A stretch of 64,000 nucleotides of DNA from Pelagihabitans pacificus (GTDB taxonomy: Bacteria > Bacteroidota > Bacteroidia > Flavobacteriales > Flavobacteriaceae). Below the pieces are notes generated by a model. The model was not told where the DNA came from, ran no database searches, and saw only the letters and a list, made by a program, of their open reading frames with translations. The stretch spans positions 558,001 to 622,000 of the forward strand of contig NZ_VIKU02000001.1 of NCBI RefSeq assembly GCF_009371985.2, read 5' to 3'. Within the stretch, counting starts at the first letter, position 1, and every line of letters begins with the position of its first letter. A program made the translations under genes and the position numbers. Below, piece by piece: positions 57,545 through 64,000 of the stretch.

Positions 57545-58291
57545 CTACTCTGTTTTCTTGTCAGTCGGGGTTTCCCTAAAATGATACCTTATATTCACCT
57601 TATTTGATTCAGCAGTGATCTCCTCTTCACTAGACTCGATAAAATTTCCATTTTCATCAAAATGTTTTAAAAAAGCATCTTCCTCTTCGTTATAGTCCTC
57701 TTTTTCCCAATCGTACTTTTTGGGCGAAGGCATTTTTGACCGCACTAAAAAGGCTAATAGTAATCCGGTCATAAAACCTCCTAAATGACCCTCCCACGAA
57801 ATTCCGTCCTTTACCGGAAAAATATACCACAACATACTGCCATAGATGAAAACGACGACCAACGACAAGGCAATCAATCGGTAGTACTTGGTAACTATCC
57901 CTTTAAAGAAAATGAAACTTACCAAAAAATAAATCACTCCACTCGCACCAATATGGTAAGAAGGTCTTCCTATCGCCCACGTTATAAAACCAGATAGTAA
58001 TATTCCCGTAACCAATACTTTGAACGCGTTGTTCCTATAGAAATAGAACAATGCGGCCATAAGAACCGCCAATGGAATTGTGTTATTGTACAAATGCTCG
58101 ACAGAACCGTGAATCAACGGGCTTAAAACAATGCCCCGAAGACCTGAAAGCGTTTTTGGAAAAATTCCGTAGTCATTAAAGTTCGTTTGTAAGCGAAGTT
58201 CCAACCAAAAAACGGTCCAAATCAGCAATACGGCCACTAGAGGAGCAATCAGCACCGAATTGGTAAATTTGAAATATTGGCTTTCCGACAT
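57545..58291 (-). CDS. Rhomboid-family intramembrane serine protease
   Basis: A 248-residue protein with about six to seven membrane helices and a charged cytoplasmic tail (about 185-248). Catalytic features: HGSVEHLYNN (residues 61-70, oxyanion-supporting His/Asn), nucleophile Ser117 in HIGASGVIY, and catalytic His169 in SWEGHLGGFMTG. It would cleave other membrane proteins within their transmembrane segment; the target is unknown. The acidic tail (EEDYNEEEDAFLKHFD) is commonly seen in flavobacterial members. Confidence 0.9.
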   Translation of the reverse strand: MSESQYFKFTNSVLIAPLVAVLLIWTVFWLELRLQTNFNDYGIFPKTLSGLRGIVLSPLIHGSVEHLYNNTIPLAVLMAALFYFYRNNAFKVLVTGILLSGFITWAIGRPSYHIGASGVIYFLVSFIFFKGIVTKYYRLIALSLVVVFIYGSMLWYIFPVKDGISWEGHLGGFMTGLLLAFLVRSKMPSPKKYDWEKEDYNEEEDAFLKHFDENGNFIESSEEEITAESNKVNIRYHFRETPTDKKTE

Positions 58292-58439
58292 AGCACAAAG
58301 TTAGCAATAAACCGGCCACAGCGACCTTACCTGAAATATTGTCATTCCCCCAAAAAGCATCTCGGTAGTCAAAGCCAGGTGCTTTAATCTATCAATTAAA
58401 AGAATCGACCTTATCGCTACTTTGTTTTACTTTTACAGT

Positions 58440-59717
58440 ATGAACGAACCCCTTGCAGAACGCATACGACCTAAAACCCTCGAGGAGTACATCAGCCAAC
58501 AGCATCTAGTGGGAACACATGGTTCTTTAACGAACCAGATCAAGAAAGGCATTATACCTTCCCTTATACTTTGGGGACCTCCGGGAACCGGCAAGACCAC
58601 CCTGGCCAATATCATCGCCAACGAAAGCGAACGGCCATTCTACACCTTGAGTGCCATCAATAGCGGGGTAAAGGATATTCGGGAAGTCATTGAAAAAGCG
58701 AAACAAAGCGGCGGGTTATTTACCGCCAAAAATCCGATTCTGTTCATCGACGAAATACATCGATTTAGCAAATCGCAACAAGATTCACTTCTCGCAGCGG
58801 TGGAAAAAGGTTGGGTAACCCTTATCGGTGCCACGACCGAAAATCCCAGTTTTGAAGTAATCCCCGCTCTTTTGTCGCGATGTCAGGTATACGTATTAAA
58901 TGCCTTTGGGAAAGAGGACCTGGAGGCCCTATTGAAACGGGCTATGGAACAAGATTCGGTGCTGAGGACAAAAAAAATCAAGCTTGAGGAAACCGAAGCC
59001 CTATTGCGCCTGTCCGGTGGTGATGGTCGTAAACTCCTGAATATTTTCGAACTCCTTATCAATTCGGAAGAAACGGACACAGTAACCATCACCGATAGTT
59101 TGGTGATGGGCAAAGTACAGAAAAATACGGTCTTGTACGATAAAACGGGCGAGCAACATTACGATATCATTTCGGCCTTTATCAAATCGATTCGAGGTAG
59201 TGACCCCAATGGAGCCGTGTACTGGCTTGCGAGAATGATCGAAGGTGGGGAAGACGTAAAATTTATCGCTCGAAGAATGCTGATTTCCGCCTCGGAAGAT
59301 ATTGGGCTGGCCAATCCGACTGCTTTGGTTATAGCCAATGCGACCTTTCAGGCAGTAACTACCATTGGCTATCCCGAAGCTCGCATCATTTTGAGTCAGT
59401 GCGCCATTTATCTGGCTACCTCCCCGAAAAGCAATGCTAGCTATATGGCTATCAAAAAGGCGCAGCAAAAAGTTAGGGAAACCGGAGACCTTTCCGTACC
59501 CTTGGCATTGCGCAACGCGCCTACAAAATTGATGAAAGACTTAGGGTACGGGGAGGAATATAAGTACGCCCATGATTACAATAACAATTTCGTAATCGCT
59601 GAATATTTACCGGAAGAAATTGTTGGGAGCGCCTTCTACCAACCCGGTAGCAACCAGCGGGAAAAAGCGATCAAGGACTTTCTAAGAAATAGATGGAAGG
59701 ATAAATATGAGCTCTAA
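58440..59717 (+). CDS. rarA: Replication-associated recombination protein A (AAA+ ATPase)
   Basis: A 425-residue AAA+ ATPase of the RarA/MgsA/WRNIP1 family acting at stalled replication forks. Walker [10 protein letters not shown] (residues 46-54), Walker [11 protein letters not shown], sensor 1 [11 protein letters not shown] and the MgsA C-terminal domain ([52 protein letters not shown]). ATG at 58440 is chosen over an in-frame TTG at 58422. Its stop overlaps that of the convergent neighbour by four bases. Confidence 0.95.
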   Translation: MNEPLAERIRPKTLEEYISQQHLVGTHGSLTNQIKKGIIPSLILWGPPGTGKTTLANIIANESERPFYTLSAINSGVKDIREVIEKAKQSGGLFTAKNPILFIDEIHRFSKSQQDSLLAAVEKGWVTLIGATTENPSFEVIPALLSRCQVYVLNAFGKEDLEALLKRAMEQDSVLRTKKIKLEETEALLRLSGGDGRKLLNIFELLINSEETDTVTITDSLVMGKVQKNTVLYDKTGEQHYDIISAFIKSIRGSDPNGAVYWLARMIEGGEDVKFIARRMLISASEDIGLANPTALVIANATFQAVTTIGYPEARIILSQCAIYLATSPKSNASYMAIKKAQQKVRETGDLSVPLALRNAPTKLMKDLGYGEEYKYAHDYNNNFVIAEYLPEEIVGSAFYQPGSNQREKAIKDFLRNRWKDKYEL

Positions 59718-60679
59718 AACTTAATATTTAATTCTTGAACGGTAAGGTCCTCACCTACATAATATTCATAAAACCACTTCCCTTCCTTTTTATAAACGAC
59801 TCCGGTTCTATTATCACTTTGAGCGGTATATACATCGGTTACCGAAGTATTAAAAATCTTAAGGACTACCTTTGGACTACTATCAACCAATTGATACCCA
59901 TTCGGTATTTCTTGTGCATAAAGCAGCCCTTGACCAGTAAGAGGCCCCTTTTCTTTTGACCCTTCCATATCTTCGGCCTTGACCATATCGGATGGCATCG
60001 GCTCTTTGGTGGTGTACCTTTGCTCCTCGGGAGTGGCCACTTGTTCGGTCAGGTCTTTAGCCTTTTCCTCGGCCTTTCCATATTCCGATTCAACCGGTTT
60101 CATATCCTTGTAAGATTGCTTTTCCGGGGTCGCTTCCTGCTGTACCATAGGGTCCTGGTACTTGTTCAATTTCGGTTTTTGTACCGTATCCTTTCCTTTC
60201 AGTTCCTTTACGTCGTCTTTAAAACTGATGGTTACCGGTTCTTCGGTCTCTCCTTTTCCACTATAACTATAAGCAAGCGTACCAAAAGATGCAAATGCTT
60301 TCGTGATGGCCTCGTTGTAGGATGCCTTATAGTCTTTTTTCTTGCTCCTACCCTCTTGGGTTACAAAAACTTCCTGCCCATTGCAATCCAACAAAACCAA
60401 TGCGGTTTTGGTCGTAAACATCGAGGAATTATCATCGAGTTTTACCAAGAGTCCCAAACACCGGTTCCTGTTCAAATCATCTGGCATGGCGTCATCATAA
60501 ACCGTGTTAAAACCTTTTTGCGTGAAGAGGTATTTGACCAACGTACTGGTCATATGTTGATTCTCTTCCCTGAAATCATCGAATTTCTTGGGGACGATAA
60601 TATATTTATAGTCGTTCAACTGCGCTTGCAGATTGCCTACAACAAGGATCATTATGAAAATGGAAAGTAAACTGCGCAT
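59714..60679 (-). CDS. Secreted protein with two imperfect 30-residue repeats, unknown function
   Basis: A 321-residue protein with a signal peptide (cut likely after NLQA, residue 19). The mature part has an N-terminal region (about 20-140; YIIVPKKFDDFREENQHMTS, then TKTALVLLDCNGQEVFVTQEGRS), a highly charged Pro/Lys/Glu-rich middle (about 150-245) holding two related units that both begin ATPE-Q-Y and carry KAE later, and a C-terminal beta-like part. No domain name can be given; the first part (stress-like lipoprotein look) resembles Bacteroidota envelope proteins. It overlaps rarA by four bases at the stops (CTAA). Confidence 0.75.
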   Translation of the reverse strand: MRSLLSIFIMILVVGNLQAQLNDYKYIIVPKKFDDFREENQHMTSTLVKYLFTQKGFNTVYDDAMPDDLNRNRCLGLLVKLDDNSSMFTTKTALVLLDCNGQEVFVTQEGRSKKKDYKASYNEAITKAFASFGTLAYSYSGKGETEEPVTISFKDDVKELKGKDTVQKPKLNKYQDPMVQQEATPEKQSYKDMKPVESEYGKAEEKAKDLTEQVATPEEQRYTTKEPMPSDMVKAEDMEGSKEKGPLTGQGLLYAQEIPNGYQLVDSSPKVVLKIFNTSVTDVYTAQSDNRTGVVYKKEGKWFYEYYVGEDLTVQELNIKF

Positions 60680-60771
60680 CAGAGAATTCTATTTTTTGTT
60701 TATAGAACTATCACTGAAAAAAGCGTGCCAAAAACGACTTCAACAAGAAAAAGTAATAACGCGATCAAGAA

Positions 60772-62202
60772 TTAGTTCCGGCCCCAAGATATAATATTTA
60801 ATCCGAACTGGAAAGATGTATAACGGCTGGCGGCAACATTCCGATAGGCTAATAGATTATCGGCCAAAAGATATAAATTTACAGGACCCGCTTGAAGACT
60901 GAATCCAAGTCCCACATTGCTCAACGAAAACTTATCGACCGTATAGGTCGTTTTCAAAGCCAAGATGTTCCCCAATCGTCTTAGATAAAAGGCAGTAAGA
61001 GCGGGCTGTGGACCACGGGGTCGATTGATTACGTACAACTGCCCTCCAACGGCATTCGCGTATTTTGATCTGAAGTTTCCGCCGGAAATCAGGTCTTCAC
61101 AGTCGCAATCGGCTCGAGACATGACCTGTTCCCCAAAATTATAGCGCAGCGAGGCGTTCAACTTGGTCGGTCGAAAGCTGATATAACTTTCCGCATTGTC
61201 TTCAAATGGCACGAATTCCTCAATCTCATCGACCAAATCTTGCCAGAAGTCCGCGTTTGGGTCGGTCAGCGCGTCAGGGAGTATTACTTCGATACCCTCA
61301 ACGGTGGCGCTACCATTCAACGTATAGTTCTTGACATCGTTGGCATGATAAATAAACCCTACATCCAAAAGGCTTGCAGTGACAACGGTCTGTTCGTTCA
61401 AGTGATAGGTAAATCCCAAATCGACTCCGACTCCAAGATTGCCGCCAAAAAAGCCTCTTTTTAAGATTGTCGATCCCAAATTTCCGTCATCCTGGGCCTC
61501 CCTTAGGGCCTCGATTCCGGAAGTTCTCAATTGCATGTCTGCCTCCAACGTACTGGCAAACAGATTGTTCTGTCCTTCGGTAGTTACAAAATATCCTTTA
61601 TTTTTGGTGGAATTGAAATCAAAAATGCTGGAGTAAATTTTTGCCCTTGCACCTACTATCAATTGGTTGTCCACTCTTTTGTTAATTCCGAAATGGAAAA
61701 CGTTCATAAGCTCCCCCCTCGTTTTTAGGTGGCCGAGATCAAATCGTTGGTTCAAACGATCTGCGTTGCCCTCGAAGGCCAAAATCGCATAATCCTGAAA
61801 CCAATAGCCAATGGCATCCCCCTCATTATAAATTCCGAAGGAATAAAAAATATCGGGATTCTTACCCCTAAATCCTGCATTGATCAGTTCCAATTGATAG
61901 GTACCGCTAAGTTCATCCCTGGGATTCATTCCAAAAATGGCCCGCTCCCGAACTTTGGTATTGATATCGATCCCGTCATCGGCAAAAATGTCGTTTACAG
62001 AAAGGCCACTTGAACCAGCCTGAAAAGAAATTCCCGAAAGCACGGGAATACCGCTATACCATCTAACATCGGTTTTAGCCCCGGGATTGACAATCAACGA
62101 TTGTGGGATTTCGGTAAAGTCGTACAGCAGCTGCTTGTTTTGACCGAGCGCACAGAAAACCAACCCAAAAAGGGTCAAAAAAAGTAATGTGCACTTTCTC
62201 AT
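60772..62202 (-). CDS. DUF5723-type outer-membrane beta-barrel protein
   Basis: A 476-residue protein with a signal peptide (cut likely after ALGQ) and many amphipathic beta strands. The opening LLYDFTEIPQSLIVNPGAKTDVRWYSGIP and later ELMNVFHFGINKRVDNQLIVGARAKIYS fit the DUF5723 group of Bacteroidota, found as outer-membrane proteins with unknown role. The C-terminus does not end in a typical aromatic residue but in SWGRN. The upstream lipoprotein overlaps its start by four bases (ATGA), so both form a coupled operon. Confidence 0.85.
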   Translation of the reverse strand: MRKCTLLFLTLFGLVFCALGQNKQLLYDFTEIPQSLIVNPGAKTDVRWYSGIPVLSGISFQAGSSGLSVNDIFADDGIDINTKVRERAIFGMNPRDELSGTYQLELINAGFRGKNPDIFYSFGIYNEGDAIGYWFQDYAILAFEGNADRLNQRFDLGHLKTRGELMNVFHFGINKRVDNQLIVGARAKIYSSIFDFNSTKNKGYFVTTEGQNNLFASTLEADMQLRTSGIEALREAQDDGNLGSTILKRGFFGGNLGVGVDLGFTYHLNEQTVVTASLLDVGFIYHANDVKNYTLNGSATVEGIEVILPDALTDPNADFWQDLVDEIEEFVPFEDNAESYISFRPTKLNASLRYNFGEQVMSRADCDCEDLISGGNFRSKYANAVGGQLYVINRPRGPQPALTAFYLRRLGNILALKTTYTVDKFSLSNVGLGFSLQAGPVNLYLLADNLLAYRNVAASRYTSFQFGLNIISWGRN

Positions 62203-62747
62203 TTTATTTCCACTCTGAATTTACCACTAGATTGTAGCGTAACCTTCGGATCCGGAAGGTTTGAGGTACTGGTCGTATCGCCAAGGTTCAATGCGCTTAC
62301 CCTTATGCTGGAGGTATTTCTGATAATATCGATACTTCTTCCGGTACCGCCGTAAGCTATTTCCCGTTGTAATACGGCTGTAGGTGCCGGTGCGATGGTG
62401 AAGTTTTCGGTATCCAGAACATTCGCACCTTCATCCAAAAACTGTATGGAAACCTCCAATTCTTTGCTGGTGGTATTCGTTACGATATAGGTGATGGAGC
62501 CATCGATGACCCTATCGGCGAAGACATCGGCGCTAAAAGCATCAAAATTGAAATCTTCGGTATAAAAATTCGTCGCGGTAGCCAAATTAATCACCCTTTC
62601 GGGCGCTTCCACATATAGGATACTTGCCTCAAGAACAGGTTCCAGTGCAAGATCGTCGTACTGGTCAAAGTCCTGATCTTCAATGCACGAGGAGAAAAGG
62701 GCAATACCCATCAAAAAGAAAGTCGTTATTTTATTGATTCCCTTCAT
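62199..62747 (-). CDS. Lipoprotein coupled to DUF5723 barrel gene, unknown function
   Basis: A 182-residue lipoprotein (leader LFSSC, Cys21) with a mainly beta mature part, likely a single immunoglobulin-like or jelly-roll domain (TYIVTNTTSKELEVSIQFLDEGANVL, then TAVLQREIAYGG). No family recognised. Translational coupling (ATGA) to the barrel gene suggests a barrel-plus-lipoprotein pair in the outer membrane. Its ribosome-binding region lies in an arm of a 16-bp inverted repeat (62749-62818). Confidence 0.8.
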   Translation of the reverse strand: MKGINKITTFFLMGIALFSSCIEDQDFDQYDDLALEPVLEASILYVEAPERVINLATATNFYTEDFNFDAFSADVFADRVIDGSITYIVTNTTSKELEVSIQFLDEGANVLDTENFTIAPAPTAVLQREIAYGGTGRSIDIIRNTSSIRVSALNLGDTTSTSNLPDPKVTLQSSGKFRVEIK

Positions 62748-62748
62748 T

Positions 62749-62818
62749 TAAAAACCTATTTGTAAGCAAAAAAACGGTGAAACGTTATTGCTATTATAAC
62801 TCTACAAATAGGTTTTTA
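62749..62818 (-). promoter_or_regulatory. 16-bp inverted repeat spanning yjjG 3' end and lipoprotein leader
   Basis: TAAAAACCTATTTGTA (62749-62764) is the exact reverse complement of 62803-62818, with a 38-base loop. On the minus-strand mRNA one arm codes for the last residues of the YjjG-like protein and its stop, and the other arm covers the purine-containing AATAGG just before the lipoprotein start at 62747. It could be a weak terminator (arm ends in TTTTTA) or a translation-masking hairpin. Confidence 0.6.
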
Positions 62819-63491
62819 TTTCATGTAAATCGTGAATCATATCGCAAAAATCGTGCTTTGGACCCTCATGGGGGTCGAAATGCAGGGCGTGAAGTCCGAC
62901 AGCCATCGCTCCTTGAATATCAGCCTCTAAACTGTCCCCTATCATAAGCGAGCGCTCTCCAGAAGTATTGGCCCGCGCCAAGGCCAACTCGAAAATATAG
63001 GGGTTCGGTTTTTTTACCCCTGCCATTTCGGAATTCACAACATGTTCGAAATAACTATATATGTTGGAATTTTTAAGCTTTTTATCTTGAATTTCCTGAA
63101 AACCGTTGGTAATAATATGCAGGCGGTATTTCGGTTTCAAGTATTCAAGAATCTCAAGAGTATTGGGAAATAAGTGTGTTTGGGTTGAAAGCAGTTTTAT
63201 ATACGCTTCTGCCAATAGGTTAATCGTGTCATCCGAGATAGGGTGCCCCAGGGTATCGAAAACAGATTTTAACCGTTGGTAACGCAATTCTTCCTTGCTG
63301 ATTTTTTCCTCTCGATACAGTTTCCAAAAGGCCAGGTTCGCAGGGACGTAAACCTTTAAAAAATCATGTAAGTCGACCCCAACACGATGCTCGTCCAAAA
63401 TTTTTTCAAAGGTAAGCGCCGAATTCTTTTCAAAATCCCATAAGGTATGGTCCAGATCAAAGAAAACATCGGTTACAAGCTCTCTAAACAT
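62802..63491 (-). CDS. YjjG-family HAD nucleotidase
   Basis: A 229-residue haloacid-dehalogenase-superfamily phosphatase of the YjjG type, which hydrolyses non-canonical pyrimidine nucleotides in E. coli. HAD motifs: FFDLDHTLWDF (Asp12 nucleophile, Asp14), IITNGFQEIQ (motif II), KKPNPYIFE (motif III Lys) and MIGDSLEADIQGA (motif IV). The cap domain lies at about 20-85. Its start overlaps the upstream gene by eight bases, so the two are probably coupled. Confidence 0.88.
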   Translation of the reverse strand: MFRELVTDVFFDLDHTLWDFEKNSALTFEKILDEHRVGVDLHDFLKVYVPANLAFWKLYREEKISKEELRYQRLKSVFDTLGHPISDDTINLLAEAYIKLLSTQTHLFPNTLEILEYLKPKYRLHIITNGFQEIQDKKLKNSNIYSYFEHVVNSEMAGVKKPNPYIFELALARANTSGERSLMIGDSLEADIQGAMAVGLHALHFDPHEGPKHDFCDMIHDLHEIKTYL

Positions 63492-64000
63492 GATATGTTT
63501 TTATAATCGTTTGATAGAGGTTCATCCAATTTACCTTCTGGTCACCGCCCAACAGTTCATTCGAAAATACGGTAATAAATTCACCGTCTACAGCCTTTAT
63601 TTCCTCATATAGTACGGAAACCTGTTCCATAATGGCTTCCTTATTTTTATAATTTATATAAGCATAATCGTGTATGGCAAAAGGATGGATGCGAATCGGT
63701 TGTTGTATTTCCAAATTTATATCGTAAAAATAAAATGGGGTACAGGTCCCCGCCCTAAAACCCGTCTCATGGGTATACCCCATCGTGTAATCGTCGGTGA
63801 ACTCCGCATCTACCAAATTTCGATAGGTTTCCGGAACATCGACCCTATTATAGCGCAATCTTGAAAAATTAACGGGCCTGTTAATGACGTTGGAGAGCCT
63901 CTTTTTTTCTTTTCGCAATAGTTCGATATCGGAAAAGGAGCTGTAAGATGCAGCCAAGGATACCACGCTATAGTCCGCCACTGACTTTATCAAAAATTTG
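63484..64000 (-). CDS. 3' part of a polysaccharide-deacetylase-like gene (runs off window)
   Basis: The frame is open to the right edge, so only the C-terminal part (about 172 residues) is seen; the TTG at 63993 is not a real start. The sequence resembles the C-terminal part of Bacteroidota proteins annotated as polysaccharide deacetylase family (segments SYSSFSDIELLRKEKKRLS, RNLVDAEFTDDYTMGYTHETGFRAGTCTPFYFYDI and EQPIRIHPFAIHDYA-like sequence). The metal-binding Asp-His-His triad would lie upstream or partly here and cannot be checked. It overlaps the YjjG-like gene by eight bases. Confidence 0.65.
   Translation of the reverse strand, partial: KFLIKSVADYSVVSLAASYSSFSDIELLRKEKKRLSNVINRPVNFSRLRYNRVDVPETYRNLVDAEFTDDYTMGYTHETGFRAGTCTPFYFYDINLEIQQPIRIHPFAIHDYAYINYKNKEAIMEQVSVLYEEIKAVDGEFITVFSNELLGGDQKVNWMNLYQTIIKTYHV

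Overview
The window looks like chromosomal DNA of a marine flavobacterium (Bacteroidota, Flavobacteriia). Reasons seen in the sequence are a SusC/SusD outer-membrane uptake pair, a proton-pumping rhodopsin gene, several gene-upstream sites matching the Bacteroidota promoter pattern TTTG-N19-TAnnTTTG, ribosomal proteins S14 and L36 without zinc-ligand cysteines, a ribosomal operon lacking adk and map after secY, and many short-leader lipoproteins ending in a lipobox Cys. No tRNA, rRNA, insertion sequence, prophage or CRISPR array was found.

Layout. 1-8.1 kb: 3' part of a rhodopsin gene, an M90-type peptidase gene behind argS, a small conserved protein, an SDR/DUF2867 protein overlapping a secreted protein, and a BCCT transporter. 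8.1-12.6 kb: a membrane protein and a membrane-anchored LuxR-type regulator diverge around a perfect 28-bp palindrome; then a glycosidase-like lipoprotein, an AraC regulator and an NTF2-fold secreted protein. 12.8-17.9 kb: a molybdenum hydroxylase operon with one [2Fe-2S] subunit and two tandem 753-residue Tat-exported large subunits. 17.9-26.2 kb: two guanidino-group-modifying enzymes around a Cys-rich lipoprotein, then gltA, a GT5 glycogen synthase, eno and carA. 26.3-43.6 kb: an almost uninterrupted minus-strand translation block, rpsL-rpsG-fusA-rpsJ / rplC...secY-infA-rpmJ-rpsM-rpsK-rpsD-rpoA-rplQ, driven by a textbook promoter upstream of rpsL. 44-55.9 kb: a SusC/SusD locus with two lipoproteins that share a near-identical N-terminal module but unrelated C-termini, an arylsulfotransferase-like lipoprotein and a giant FG-GAP/UnbV lipoprotein. 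55.9-64 kb: secreted proteins, rlmB, a rhomboid protease, rarA, a DUF5723-like barrel with a lipoprotein partner, a YjjG-like phosphatase, and the 3' end of a deacetylase-like gene.

The most distinctive parts are the SusCD locus with twin, module-swapped surface lipoproteins and a 7+7-motif propeller protein; the duplicated molybdenum hydroxylase large subunit; and several structured non-coding elements (the 28-bp operator-like palindrome, foldable spacers on both sides of rpsK, a long inverted repeat covering the start of a lipoprotein gene). Functions of the SusCD locus and of the hydroxylase are inferred from families only; no substrate can be read from the sequence.
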